DNA from: Leptospira johnsonii
Lineage (GTDB): Bacteria > Spirochaetota > Leptospiria > Leptospirales > Leptospiraceae
Direction: 5' to 3'
Length of the DNA: 64,000 bases
NCBI RefSeq assembly: GCF_003112675.1
Contig: NZ_BFAY01000011.1
Location: 1,240,001 to 1,304,000 of the forward strand
Positions within the stretch are counted from its first letter, which is position 1, and every line of letters starts with the position of its first letter. This document shows positions 53,341-62,000 of the stretch, piece by piece. The notes under the pieces were generated by a model that was not told the origin of the DNA, made no database searches, and saw nothing but the letters and a program-made list of their open reading frames with translations. The position numbers and the translations under genes were made by a program.

Positions 53341-55120
53341 GGATTCTTTTTTACATCGCTTTAGAGAGTTTCAAAAAACACTGTTTTTCGACTTCTTCTG
53401 TTTTCTTTGGACTGGGGCATTTGCCTTCTTAGCATTCGCTCCTTTTTATCTCAGCCATTTAGTTTGGATCGCACCCTTTGGTCTGTTTTGGATCACTCAT
53501 AAATATTCCGGACGATATTGGAGATTGGTAGGGTACGGTTTCCTATTTGGGGTATTCTTCTATGCGATTGCATTCCATTGGATCCATCATATGGCAATGG
53601 TTTTCGGGAATTTCCCTTGGCTTGTCTCATTTATCATTCTTCTTTTAGCGGGTGTTTTGTTCGGGGCTAAGTTCCCTATCTTCTTAGTCTCTTATTCCTT
53701 TCTTTCCAGAAGAGTAGGAAAACACAGCGTTTGGGTAGCCGGAGTCTGCGGAATGGCAGCGGATATGATCGGATACCAATTGTTTCCTTGGTATTGGGGA
53801 AATCTCGCAGCAGGAAATATCATACTCGCTCAAACTGTGGAGATAGCGGGAGTTTATGGACTTTCTTTTTTAGTATTCGTAATCTCTTATACGATTTTTG
53901 AAACGAATCTGTTACATCTTCCTGAGATCTTAAGATCCAAAGAGAAAAGATCCCATTTTATAAAGTTCTGGACCTTGCCGTTTGCGTTACTTCTTCTTTT
54001 CGTCGTCGTAGGTTCCACCTTGTATTTGAAATGGAAGAACGTAACTCCAAGCAAAACCTTAGAAGTCCTAGTAGTCCAACCAGATGCTCCTATGAGTATT
54101 CGAGACGAGAGGGGAAGATCTCCAAGAGAAGTAATAGAAGATCTTATGGGAAGAATGGACAAAATGGTGGAGAACGCTGTCCAAAAAGCGGGCAAAAATC
54201 CGGACCTGATCGTTCTACCGGAGGCAGGAATTCCTTATTTTTCCGCGAACAGAGAATTGCTTAAGATTAGAATGGGAGATCGGATCTATTGGCCTAGGTT
54301 CGATTCCTTAATGGTTTCTTTTGCGAATCGATATAAGGCGACAGTATTCTTTAATGAAATAGACGCAGCTTATAAGATTAAAAGTTCCGGAAAAGAATAT
54401 CTCAGGTACTTTAATAATAACGTAATATACGATCCGAATGGTGTCAGAAGGCAGGCTTACCAAAAACAATATTTGGTAATGTTCGGAGAGACCATGCCTT
54501 TCGAGTTCATGTACGATCTGAGTCCTCAAACTGGAAGGTTCGATCCGGGAGAATCTTTCGATCTTCTACATTATTATTCCGATATCCCTAAAGAGAGTCC
54601 TCAGACTATTTTGCCCGTTACCTGGGAAAAAACAGAAGGAATAGATGCGGATTTTGTAAGAAATTATTATTCTCCGACTCATACTGAATTGAAAGATGAA
54701 GGAACTTTTCTTCCTTTGATCTGTTACGAAGTGATCGTTCCGGAATTTGTAAGAAAGTTCAAAGACTCAGGAAATCCTCAGTTCATAGCAAATCTTACCA
54801 ACGATAAATGGTATGGGACCACTACTGAGAGTGACCAACATTTCGAGTTAGGAAGACTCCGAGCAATTGAATGGAGAAGATGGCTGGTCCGTTCTACCAA
54901 TTCAGGTATTTCAGGTTACGTGGATCATTTGGGCAATTTTATAGAAGGTAAATCTACTTCTCTTATGAAAGCCGAAACCAGTTGGCAACAGATCCAGGTG
55001 ATCGATTCTCCTCCTGGATTTTATGTTCTCTATGGAAACCTAATCCCTTGGATCATGATCATCTTAACCGCAGTATATTACGGAAATCTATTACTCCGTA
55101 ATAATAAATCTGCCGCTTAA
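53330..55120 (+). CDS. lnt: Apolipoprotein N-acyltransferase
   Basis: 596 residues from TTG 53330; the in-frame ATG at 53339 is equally likely, as neither has a clear ribosome-binding site. Six to eight transmembrane helices precede a periplasmic nitrilase-like domain. The catalytic triad is intact: Glu298 (LPEAGIPYF), Lys379 ([11 protein letters not shown]) and Cys465 ([11 protein letters not shown]). Lnt adds the third acyl chain to lipoproteins in the inner membrane. That suits a genome with many lipoproteins, several in this window. It is divergent from murA and shares a 4-nt convergent stop overlap downstream. Confidence 0.95.
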   Translation: MVPMDSFLHRFREFQKTLFFDFFCFLWTGAFAFLAFAPFYLSHLVWIAPFGLFWITHKYSGRYWRLVGYGFLFGVFFYAIAFHWIHHMAMVFGNFPWLVSFIILLLAGVLFGAKFPIFLVSYSFLSRRVGKHSVWVAGVCGMAADMIGYQLFPWYWGNLAAGNIILAQTVEIAGVYGLSFLVFVISYTIFETNLLHLPEILRSKEKRSHFIKFWTLPFALLLLFVVVGSTLYLKWKNVTPSKTLEVLVVQPDAPMSIRDERGRSPREVIEDLMGRMDKMVENAVQKAGKNPDLIVLPEAGIPYFSANRELLKIRMGDRIYWPRFDSLMVSFANRYKATVFFNEIDAAYKIKSSGKEYLRYFNNNVIYDPNGVRRQAYQKQYLVMFGETMPFEFMYDLSPQTGRFDPGESFDLLHYYSDIPKESPQTILPVTWEKTEGIDADFVRNYYSPTHTELKDEGTFLPLICYEVIVPEFVRKFKDSGNPQFIANLTNDKWYGTTTESDQHFELGRLRAIEWRRWLVRSTNSGISGYVDHLGNFIEGKSTSLMKAETSWQQIQVIDSPPGFYVLYGNLIPWIMIILTAVYYGNLLLRNNKSAA

Positions 55121-56268
55121 GGATTGATCAGATAATAGGAAAAAATCCCCCGAAAGTTTTTATCTTTCGGGAGACTTCCTTCCGGAACTTGGGCACAGTC
55201 TAACTTTGAATCTGTAATATAGTAGAGCTGATATGGTTTCGTAAAAAATAAACGAACAAAGAATCGAAGTACTGCTGATATGTTGGAAAGGACATAGATC
55301 TGTCCCACGGTATGTCTTCGAGATACAGTTAAACTACAGGAACCGCTTTCGTCTAAGTAAAACTTTTCTTTGATGGGCAGAAGGTATCCTGAAAAAGGTT
55401 CCGTTTCCGATTCCAAAACTTCAGACTTCAAAACCTTTGCAGAGAATATCATTTTCCCGGAAGGGTCTAATGCACTTACTGTTCGGATCTCTTCTTCCGG
55501 AAAGTTTTCGTTCCCTATAAAGCCGCCTGCAAATAATCTTTCTCCTGCACTATTGATAGAGCGGTATAATTCCCAACGTCTGCTGTATTTGTAAACTTCA
55601 TAGTTGGTAAGAAGATGTTCCATTCCGCCTCTTCCGTTCAGTTCCATTCTATTTCCGTTTAAGACCAAATATCCTTTTGCAGGAACAGAGGAGAATGCCA
55701 TGTCCGCTTGTACAAACGCATCTTTTTCAGGTAGATGGATCTTTCCTCCCGATAGAGAAACCGCTTTTGACCAACTGGTTTTATAACTGATCACAAGTTC
55801 CGCCGTGTCTGTGACCATCTTGATCTCCGGGCCGCCTTCTCCTTTATAAACGGAACTATCATAAATTTCTAATTCTAGATTTCCGCTCTCCGCTTTGAGT
55901 TCGTCTTTGGAATATTCTCTGGTAGAAAATTGTGTTCCGTTTTGTTTATCGAAAACTACAAGGCTTACTCCGCAGTTTTTGGTGCCTGGTCCTAGATTAC
56001 TTACAATGAATGTGGCAAAGATCCAGGTCTGGTCATCCGTAAAGGAATAGTTCCAAGCTTGGAAATAACCTTCCTGAGTGTAGGGATGGAACCCCATTTC
56101 AAGTTTGCTTGTTTTTCTGGCCTGGATTTTTGTTTCGTCCGCCTGTAGTTTCCATTCCCCTAGAGCACAAAATAGTAGTAAAAAGATCAAAAAGGATTTC
56201 GAAAGAATGGTTTTAGATCGTTTAAAAGAACAATCGTTCGCCGAAGAATTTTCGGTTGGTAAAAACAT
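55117..56268 (-). CDS. Exported beta-rich hypothetical protein, 383 aa
   Basis: Start set at the ATG 56266-56268, with AGGAA 9 nt upstream; a TTG three codons earlier lies too close to it. A signal peptide or anchor is at about 22-40 ([13 protein letters not shown]), cut near LQADE. The rest is beta-strand-rich in two halves, with [20 protein letters not shown] and later [20 protein letters not shown]. The layout faintly recalls CrtC/lipocalin-type proteins, but no motif supports an enzyme. It converges on lnt with a 4-nt overlap, and a terminator-like hairpin lies inside its last codons. Confidence 0.65.
   Translation of the reverse strand: MFLPTENSSANDCSFKRSKTILSKSFLIFLLLFCALGEWKLQADETKIQARKTSKLEMGFHPYTQEGYFQAWNYSFTDDQTWIFATFIVSNLGPGTKNCGVSLVVFDKQNGTQFSTREYSKDELKAESGNLELEIYDSSVYKGEGGPEIKMVTDTAELVISYKTSWSKAVSLSGGKIHLPEKDAFVQADMAFSSVPAKGYLVLNGNRMELNGRGGMEHLLTNYEVYKYSRRWELYRSINSAGERLFAGGFIGNENFPEEEIRTVSALDPSGKMIFSAKVLKSEVLESETEPFSGYLLPIKEKFYLDESGSCSLTVSRRHTVGQIYVLSNISAVLRFFVRLFFTKPYQLYYITDSKLDCAQVPEGSLPKDKNFRGIFSYYLINP
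55138..55171 (-). terminator. Intrinsic terminator-like hairpin inside the 3' end of the preceding gene
   Basis: Read on the minus strand: CCCGAAAG (55171-55164), 7-nt loop, CTTTCGGG (55156-55149), GGA, then six T (55145-55140 region). It precedes the stop codon at 55117-55119 by about 20 nt. Confidence 0.45.
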
Positions 56269-56383
56269 GGGGATCAATTCCTAACCTTGGTTTTGTTCTC
56301 CGGCAAGCAATTCTTGTCTGGGAGAAATAAATTTTCCTAATTTTGTTTTTATTCGAAACGAATGTATCCCCTTAATATTGAAA

Positions 56384-56818
56384 TTAGCCACAATCCGAAT
56401 CTATTTTATCCTCTTCCGACTTGGAAGCTGGGACACAAGAGGATTCGAAAATATCGCTGATACATCTAATTTCGTAGGATGGATGGTCCTTTACTCCTTT
56501 TGCTTTCATTTCATCCCTTTCCATTCTGATCCCATCTACATGGATCCAAGAATCGGATTCCGATTTTCCAGGAGTTTCGATCCTTGCATAGATCAGATAT
56601 TCATAATCTCCGAACTTCTTCATGAAAATTTTAGAATATCTGAAATCAGTTTTTACTAATTTTCTTCGGAAGTAACGCAGCTCATTGGATTGGGAACCTT
56701 GGAGAGAATCATAGAATCTGTTTACGGAATGTATAATTCCTAAAAAACCCAATTGATCCGTTTTCAATTTCATCCAACCAAAATGTTCTTCTACTTCTCT
56801 GCTTCTTCTAACCTTCAT
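56384..56818 (-). CDS. Hypothetical protein, 144 aa
   Basis: A canonical GGAGG ribosome-binding site lies 6 nt before the ATG. The protein is soluble and charged, with helices (EVEEHFGWMKLKTDQLGF, LRYFRRKLVKT) and a central strand DYEYLIYARIET, and two Cys near the C-terminus (IRCISD, SSCVP). No recognised domain or signal peptide. It is divergent from the third ECF sigma gene, sharing a 282-nt upstream region, so the two may be co-regulated. Confidence 0.6.
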   Translation of the reverse strand: MKVRRSREVEEHFGWMKLKTDQLGFLGIIHSVNRFYDSLQGSQSNELRYFRRKLVKTDFRYSKIFMKKFGDYEYLIYARIETPGKSESDSWIHVDGIRMERDEMKAKGVKDHPSYEIRCISDIFESSCVPASKSEEDKIDSDCG

Positions 56819-56888
56819 AAAAATCCTCCGGGGAAACGGGTTTTGGCCGAAGGAAATGGCTGAAAAAAATTAGAGTTTTATAAAAAAA

Positions 56889-56929
56889 TGGGACCTAAGG
56901 GATAAACTTACCTTTCTTATTTGGGACCT
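56889..56929. repeat. Direct repeat TGGGACCT in the promoter region of the third ECF module
   Basis: TGGGACCT occurs at 56889-56896 and 56922-56929, 33 bp apart (about three helical turns), between divergent genes. It may be a pair of activator sites or alternative -35 elements. Confidence 0.35.
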
Positions 56930-56953
56930 TTGTATCGAACTTCAGGAGTTTTT

Positions 56954-57043
56954 ATGCTGAGCATTCTAAATTCGAATGGGTTCTGGTCCGGAATTCTTCC
57001 TTTTTGGATCATTTTTTTTCCGTTTCAAACCAATTCTTATTAA
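56954..57043 (+). CDS. Possible 29-aa hydrophobic leader peptide
   Basis: ATG at 56954 has a CAGGAG ribosome-binding site 6 nt upstream. It opens a 29-codon frame with a hydrophobic, Phe/Trp-rich product (FWSGILPFWIIFFPF) ending in TAA. It lies 57 nt before the ECF sigma gene in the same direction. It could be a small membrane peptide or an upstream regulatory ORF; conservation is unknown. Confidence 0.3.
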   Translation: MLSILNSNGFWSGILPFWIIFFPFQTNSY

Positions 57044-57100
57044 AAAAATCCAAGGAAAATCCCGCTGTTACAACTACTTCCCTAAGGAAAGAGAAACACA

Positions 57101-57634
57101 TTGGGATCCTTGGACACGATATACAGACGGGAAAGAGATAGAATCCTTGCATGGGTTCGTTCCAGGGTTGCGGATCCGGAAGAAGCAGAAGATCTTCTTC
57201 AGGAATCTTTTTTAACCGCTGTGACCGAGCTGGATTCTGCGGGGTCTATAGAATATCTTTTAGCTTATGTGTATGCGGTACTTCGCAATAAAGTGGGGGA
57301 CTGGTACAGATTTAAAAAAGCGGGGAAGTATTCTAACTCTCGTTTGGAGCAGGAGTTTTTCTTAGAGGACGCGATACCTGATAAAGCTGCAGGACCTGAA
57401 AAGGAATTTTACAGAAGTCTTGTGCTCCAGGAATTAGCGATCGCTGTAGAAGAACTACCTGAAGAACAAAAATCCGCGTTTGTGGAAAATGTGTTCGAAG
57501 GAAAATCCTTTAGAGAAATTTCGGAAGCCACCGGAATTCCAGAAGGAACCCTCTCTGCACGAAAATCTTACGCAAAGGATTTTTTAGCAAAACGTTTGAA
57601 GGACCTGAAGGTTTTCTTTCTGGAAGAGTTTTAA
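57101..57634 (+). CDS. RNA polymerase sigma factor, ECF family
   Basis: 177 residues, TTG start after AAGGAAAGAG. Region 2: DPEEAEDLLQESFLTAVTEL and LLAYVYAVLRNKVGDWYRF. Region 4: LPEEQKSAFVENVFEGKSFR then EISEATGIPEGTLSARKSYA, the -35-reading helix-turn-helix. Third ECF module in the window. It is followed after 16 nt by a two-helix His-rich membrane protein, then by a VOC protein 4 nt further, probably one operon. The signal is unknown. Confidence 0.9.
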   Translation: MGSLDTIYRRERDRILAWVRSRVADPEEAEDLLQESFLTAVTELDSAGSIEYLLAYVYAVLRNKVGDWYRFKKAGKYSNSRLEQEFFLEDAIPDKAAGPEKEFYRSLVLQELAIAVEELPEEQKSAFVENVFEGKSFREISEATGIPEGTLSARKSYAKDFLAKRLKDLKVFFLEEF

Positions 57635-57650
57635 GTTTTGGAGGAAAACC

Positions 57651-57983
57651 ATGCACGGTACAGGCGAGTTTAGACATAGATTAGGGAAATTTTTTCTGAT
57701 CATCTTTGTGATGCCTTTGTTCTTCTTCGGTTTGGCTTACGCGGTTTGGCAACTTTGGAACTGGTTGCTTCCTGATATTTTCGGGATCAAGCAGATCAGT
57801 TACTGGCAAGCTTTAGGTTTGTTCGTTCTTTCACATATTTTGTTTAAAGGCGGACATTGGTTTGGTCCAGGCCATCACCACGGTCATCGAGAAAGAGCAC
57901 ATTGGAAACGTAGGATGAAAGAGAAGATGAGACAAAAACTTCAACAGAAGTTAGATCAAATCGATCGCGAATTAAGGGAGTAA
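57651..57983 (+). CDS. Two-helix membrane protein with His-rich segment
   Basis: 110 residues with GGAGG 6 nt before the ATG. Two transmembrane helices (about 13-35 and 50-65) are followed by a His cluster (GHWFGPGHHHGHRERAHW, 68-85) and a basic amphipathic helix rich in Lys, Gln and Arg. The His cluster could bind metal. Position behind an ECF sigma gene suggests an anti-sigma or sensor partner. A family is not recognised. Confidence 0.6.
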   Translation: MHGTGEFRHRLGKFFLIIFVMPLFFFGLAYAVWQLWNWLLPDIFGIKQISYWQALGLFVLSHILFKGGHWFGPGHHHGHRERAHWKRRMKEKMRQKLQQKLDQIDRELRE

Positions 57984-57987
57984 AATT

Positions 57988-58347
57988 ATGTTTATGGAAG
58001 TAAATCATATCGGTATCACCTCCCGTGATCCGGAAGTAAGTGCGAATTTTTATCGTGAAATTTTCGGTCTCCCCCAAAAGGAGGAGACCGAAAGAGCCGC
58101 AAAAGTTCTCGGTATAGGAAAATCTAATATAGCGATCTATGGAGAGAAGAATGACCCTTCTTCTCCCGTATTCGGATCCGGGTGTGATTTTGCGATTAGA
58201 GTGGATGCGAAAAGTTTTCGTGAGATTGAACAAAGATTATTTTCTCAAAGATTAGAATACGGTGTTCGTAAATCTTCTAAGACACTCTTTCTGAATTTCC
58301 AAGATCCCGATGGCTACTTGGTTGAATTGATTTGCGAAGAAGAATAG
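57988..58347 (+). CDS. VOC/glyoxalase-family protein
   Basis: 119 residues forming one vicinal-oxygen-chelate domain: MEVNHIGITSRDPEVSANFY at the start, and NFQDPDGYLVELICEE at the end. His at position 7 and the C-terminal Glu are candidate metal ligands. Such proteins range from lactoylglutathione lyase to fosfomycin or bleomycin resistance proteins; the substrate cannot be told. GGGAG lies 7 nt before the ATG. It ends the third ECF sigma operon. Confidence 0.82.
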   Translation: MFMEVNHIGITSRDPEVSANFYREIFGLPQKEETERAAKVLGIGKSNIAIYGEKNDPSSPVFGSGCDFAIRVDAKSFREIEQRLFSQRLEYGVRKSSKTLFLNFQDPDGYLVELICEEE

Positions 58348-58369
58348 ATCCTAAGCTTCATATTAGGAT
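58348..58369 (+). terminator. Possible weak terminator
   Basis: ATCCTAA (58348-58354), 8-nt loop and TTAGGAT (58363-58369) form a 7-bp stem directly after the VOC stop codon, followed by TTATT. The stem is AT-rich. Confidence 0.35.
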
Positions 58370-58482
58370 TTATTCCCTGGGGACTAATACTTTCCCCCAT
58401 AAGTGGTATATAAGAACAGAATTCGAAGCCCAAGATAGAGATTGCCAAAAAAGGCCGAGCAAAAAATGTACTCTTTACCCAC

Positions 58483-59058
58483 ATGGAAACGGAATTACTG
58501 GGCCTGTTCTGGACGGAAAAGATCAAGCTCAGCCAGTACACTATCCAAACCGTAAAAGATCTAAGCGATTCACAGCTGGATCATACCGATGCGTTGGGTG
58601 AAACAATTCGAAGGTATCTGAATTCCATAGTCGCTTCGGACTTTTTATTCCGTCTTTCCCTTCCGGTCTCATTAGGGATCAGTTCCATCCTGCCTATTCC
58701 AAGGCAAACTGAGTCCGATGTCGAAAAAGACTTGGTCAAAGTAAGAGATCTATTCGGTTCCCCGGCTCTTCCTAGCAATTTAAAAGATATAATCGTTAGT
58801 TCCGCAGACGGTTTGTATTTCGAAGGATGTAATCCTTCTCTTCTTCCCACCTTACAACGCTGGAAAAAGATACTTTTACGTTTAGAAAAGTCCATAGCCG
58901 GCCTGAATGGAAAAGATTCTTTAAAATATCGTTATTTTTCAGTCCTGGGGATCGTTTCCCTACCGGTCGCTATTAATTATTTTTCCACCCAAAACCTATA
59001 CTACCTCCGAAGCGGAATCTTGAAAATAAAGGAGAATCCTTCTTTCCCGAAGTCCTAA
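58483..59058 (+). CDS. Hypothetical protein, 191 aa
   Basis: A predominantly helical soluble protein starting METELLGLFW, with no signal peptide. The C-terminal quarter has a hydrophobic stretch (YRYFSVLGIVSLPVAINYF) that may be a membrane or buried helix. No ribosome-binding site is evident, so the start is provisional. It precedes icd by 69 nt, which carries its own strong ribosome-binding site. The function is unknown. Confidence 0.55.
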   Translation: METELLGLFWTEKIKLSQYTIQTVKDLSDSQLDHTDALGETIRRYLNSIVASDFLFRLSLPVSLGISSILPIPRQTESDVEKDLVKVRDLFGSPALPSNLKDIIVSSADGLYFEGCNPSLLPTLQRWKKILLRLEKSIAGLNGKDSLKYRYFSVLGIVSLPVAINYFSTQNLYYLRSGILKIKENPSFPKS

Positions 59059-59127
59059 GTCCTTAGAAAATGGAAAAACCTAAGGTTAAAAACCTGCAAT
59101 CCATCTGACATTCTAAGGAGAATTCCA

Positions 59128-60324
59128 ATGGCTAAAATTAAGGTGAAAACTCCTCTCGTCGAACTCGACGGGGACGAGATGACACGTATAATTTGGAAAG
59201 AAATTAAGGATCGTTTCATTCATCCTTATCTTGATATAGAATTAGATTATTATGATCTAGGCGTAGAATATCGAGATAAAACGGAAGATAAGGTCACTGT
59301 TGATTCCGCTAATGCTATTTTAAAATACGGGGTGGGCGTTAAGTGCGCTACCATCACTCCGAATCAAGATCGGGTCGTTGAATACAAACTCAAAAAAGAA
59401 TGGAAGTCGCCAAACGGGACTATTCGTTCCATTCTTGACGGAACAGTTTTCCGTAAACCGATCATCGTAAACAATATTCCTTCTGGAGTTAGATCCTGGC
59501 AAAAACCGATCGTAGTAGGTCGTCACGCATTCGGAGATCTTTATAAAGACACTGAGCTTTATATTCCGGAAGCCGGAAAAGTAGAGATCGTATTTACTAC
59601 AAAAGACGGAAAAGAAAAAGAAAGAGTTACTATCAACGACTTCGACGGACCTGGAGTTGTGATGGGACAGTTCAATTTGGACAAGTCCATCTATAGTTTC
59701 GCAGAAGCTTGTTTCAATTACGCGATTTCCGAAAAGATCAACGTATGGTTTGCTACTAAAGACACCATCTCTAAAAAATACCATGCTCGTTTCCGTGCAA
59801 TCTTCGACGAAGTTTCTACTAAAAGAGCGGCGGAATTGAAAGCAGCCGGTATCGAATACTGGTATTACTTGATCGACGACGCAGTTGCTCAGATCGTTAA
59901 GAACCCAGGCGGAATGCTTTGGGCTCTCATGAACTACGACGGAGACGTAATGTCCGATATGGTTGCATCCGGATTCGGATCCTTAGGACTCATGACTTCA
60001 GTTCTTGTTTCTCCAGACGGAAAATTCGAATACGAAGCGGCTCACGGAACTGTGACTCGTCACTACCGTCAGTATCAAAAAGGAGAAACTACTTCGACCA
60101 ACTCTGTAGCTTCTATCTTTGCATGGACCGGAGCTCTTGCTAAGAGGGGAGAATTGGATGGAACTCCTGATGTTGTAGCTTTCGCTCAAAAATTGGAGAA
60201 GGCGGTAATCGACACCATCCAAGCGGGAGAAATGACCAAGGACTTAGTCCTACTTACCACAACCAAAGGCCCGAAACAATTAGATACCTTCCAGTTTATG
60301 GAGGCGATTCAAAAACGCCTTTAG
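59128..60324 (+). CDS. icd: Isocitrate dehydrogenase (NADP+), eukaryotic-type
   Basis: 398 residues of the homodimeric IDH type found in eukaryotes and some bacteria (type II), not the E. coli type. Motifs: [15 protein letters not shown] at the N-terminus, [15 protein letters not shown] for substrate binding, and [10 protein letters not shown] near 310 for NADP. The Asp residues for metal binding are present in the DYDGDVMSD segment. It decarboxylates isocitrate to 2-oxoglutarate in the TCA cycle, the main NADPH source in the absence of sugar catabolism in leptospires. AAGGAG lies 7 nt before the ATG. Confidence 0.96.
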   Translation: MAKIKVKTPLVELDGDEMTRIIWKEIKDRFIHPYLDIELDYYDLGVEYRDKTEDKVTVDSANAILKYGVGVKCATITPNQDRVVEYKLKKEWKSPNGTIRSILDGTVFRKPIIVNNIPSGVRSWQKPIVVGRHAFGDLYKDTELYIPEAGKVEIVFTTKDGKEKERVTINDFDGPGVVMGQFNLDKSIYSFAEACFNYAISEKINVWFATKDTISKKYHARFRAIFDEVSTKRAAELKAAGIEYWYYLIDDAVAQIVKNPGGMLWALMNYDGDVMSDMVASGFGSLGLMTSVLVSPDGKFEYEAAHGTVTRHYRQYQKGETTSTNSVASIFAWTGALAKRGELDGTPDVVAFAQKLEKAVIDTIQAGEMTKDLVLLTTTKGPKQLDTFQFMEAIQKRL

Positions 60325-60329
60325 TATGA

Positions 60330-60977
60330 ATGGGAATTCTACCCGTGAAATCTGAAGATACAAACAGAAGAAGGGGCCACTATCGGCTCCTTCTTTTTTT
60401 GTTTTTGGTCGCACCTGTTTTCGGCCAAAAACTTAGCTTGCCCAAGGACCCAACTCTTCCGAACGAACCAAGTTTGGACGCAAGAGGAGATGCTCCTAAT
60501 TCTTCCAATTCTTCGAATAACCAAAACTCAGGACCGAATGTGAAAGCTTTCTTTTGTGATGGAAGAACGATCACCGGGACTTGGAAGGCCGCTCCTAAAG
60601 AATTCTCATTTAAACATACTAGAGAGAATGTACAATATTCTAAAACCTTAAAGTTCGAAGAGATCTCTCGAGTCTTGTTGAAGGCTTGGAAATTGATTCC
60701 GGGAAAACCGAATTCTCAAGGTGTTCCGTATAAGGCAGAACCCTGGGAGATTCATTATAAAACCAAATCCGGTGAAACTTACGAAAGGATAGGAGAGATC
60801 AAAAAAGATTTCGGAGAACTCAAGATCCAAAACGAATTGGGAGAAGCGAATCTGTTTTTCTACTGGATCGACCTATTATTCGAAAACAAAACCTGGTTCT
60901 CTAAATTGCCTAAATTAGAAGGGGATATCAGAAGAGAATGTCATCCAGACGTGATCGTCGGGATCGAGTTTCTATAG
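60330..60977 (+). CDS. Exported hypothetical protein, 215 aa
   Basis: Begins 5 nt after icd at ATG 60330 (a GTG at 60345 is an alternative). A signal peptide covers about residues 15-33 (LLLFLFLVAPVFGQ), then a Ser/Asn-rich linker. The remainder is a mixed domain with FFCDGRTITGTWKAAPKEF, an SH3-like strand pattern, and WEIHYKTKSGETYE. Probably periplasmic; no family is recognised. A small hairpin and the first copy of the 28-nt repeat follow its stop. Confidence 0.65.
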   Translation: MGILPVKSEDTNRRRGHYRLLLFLFLVAPVFGQKLSLPKDPTLPNEPSLDARGDAPNSSNSSNNQNSGPNVKAFFCDGRTITGTWKAAPKEFSFKHTRENVQYSKTLKFEEISRVLLKAWKLIPGKPNSQGVPYKAEPWEIHYKTKSGETYERIGEIKKDFGELKIQNELGEANLFFYWIDLLFENKTWFSKLPKLEGDIRRECHPDVIVGIEFL

Positions 60978-61048
60978 CCTGCAATGCAGGCTTCAGGAAC
61001 AAAGTGACTATAACCCGCTTGCAGGCTTCAGGAGCGAAGCGACTATGA
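60977..61048. repeat. Tandem 28-nt repeat with palindromes between convergent genes
   Basis: Two copies of a unit beginning GCAGGCTTCAGGA and ending GACTAT.A lie at 60986-61013 and 61021-61048 (35-nt period, about 5 differences). The first is preceded by palindrome GCCTGC-AAT-GCAGGC (60977-60991). The second ends in AGCGACT-ATG-AGTCGCT, a hairpin at about 61037-61054 that may terminate transcription. A relative occurs at 62029-62070. Confidence 0.7.
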
Positions 61049-61053
61049 GTCGC

Positions 61054-61899
61054 TTATTTCAAAAAGTTACAGATCTCTTGTATATCGTAAGGTTTGGAGA
61101 ATAATTCCACACCGCTTGGAACCTTGTCTAAAGCGAGGGAAGATTCTTCCGCAGCAGAAGTAATCCCCAATCGTATTTGAGAAAATGCAGGATTCTTTTG
61201 TACAATACTGCAGAATTCGTTCCCATTCATTCCAGGCATGTACATGTCGGTAAAGATCGCTGCAAAATCCTTTGGTTTTTCTTCCAAAATTTGGAGCGCA
61301 TGTTTTCCTGAAATCGCGGTCTGGACTTCTGCTCCTTTGGATTCGAGTAATCTTCTGAACAACATCAAGTTTAGCTCGGAATCGTCTATGATGAGTACTT
61401 TGCGTTTTGCTAAATTAGGATTTTTTTGAGAAGGGATCTTCTTTTCTTGTATCAGATCTTTTATGATCTCGTCTATCGTAGACTGAAATGAACTTAGTTC
61501 CTGGGATTTTTCTATAAAGCCGTCTGCGCCTGCGTTATGAGCGATCATTCGATTTTCTTCCGTAAAATCTGAAGTCACAAATATGATCCTTGCTTCCGAG
61601 GAGGCGAATTTTTCTTTCTTACCTTTGCTTCTGATCTCTCCGCAAAGATCGAATCCTGTACCACCTTCTAAATAGATCCCTAAAGTGATTAGATCGAATT
61701 TATTCTCTCTGGCAAGTAGTGCGGCTTCCTCCACAAGGGATACTTTTTGGACTTCGAATAAAGATGAGGAGAATTCGGAGGAGATAATTTCAAGGATTAC
61801 CTTGCTTGTATCTACGATTAGTATTCTTAGTTTTTCTGCAGGCAAACCGGCACCTTCCTTTAGGCCGCCTTGGTAGGGTCTTTCCTTGCTTGCGTTCAT
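61054..61899 (-). CDS. Tandem receiver-domain regulator (REC-REC), first domain degenerate
   Basis: 281 residues with two receiver domains and no output domain. REC1 (about 25-150) has one acidic residue (VD30) instead of the DD pair and reads LITLGIYLEGG at the phosphorylation strand, so Gly74 replaces Asp. REC2 (about 167-281) is complete: IIDDSE, phospho-acceptor Asp218 in FTDMYMPGMNG, and Lys in SKPYD. It probably acts by protein contacts in a phosphorelay. No kinase is adjacent. The repeat cluster follows its stop codon. Confidence 0.87.
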   Translation of the reverse strand: MNASKERPYQGGLKEGAGLPAEKLRILIVDTSKVILEIISSEFSSSLFEVQKVSLVEEAALLARENKFDLITLGIYLEGGTGFDLCGEIRSKGKKEKFASSEARIIFVTSDFTEENRMIAHNAGADGFIEKSQELSSFQSTIDEIIKDLIQEKKIPSQKNPNLAKRKVLIIDDSELNLMLFRRLLESKGAEVQTAISGKHALQILEEKPKDFAAIFTDMYMPGMNGNEFCSIVQKNPAFSQIRLGITSAAEESSLALDKVPSGVELFSKPYDIQEICNFLK

Positions 61900-62000
61900 G
61901 TTAATGGAGACGGATAGAACCGAAAATCTAGATTGGAAAATCCGTGTCTTTATTAAGGAAATTTATTAAACAATTTATTGACACTGTATCCCATAACGGA

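Noticed and set aside
58070..58100. Hairpin GGTCTCC...GGAGACC inside the VOC gene as a terminator
   Set aside because: It lies early in a well-supported coding sequence and has no T-run; likely a chance palindrome.
59320..59784. 154-codon antisense frame opposite icd
   Set aside because: It is Ser/Phe-rich shadow of a strongly coding gene with intact isocitrate-dehydrogenase motifs.
60977..61048. CRISPR array
   Set aside because: Only two imperfect 28-nt units with a 7-nt gap, and no cas genes.
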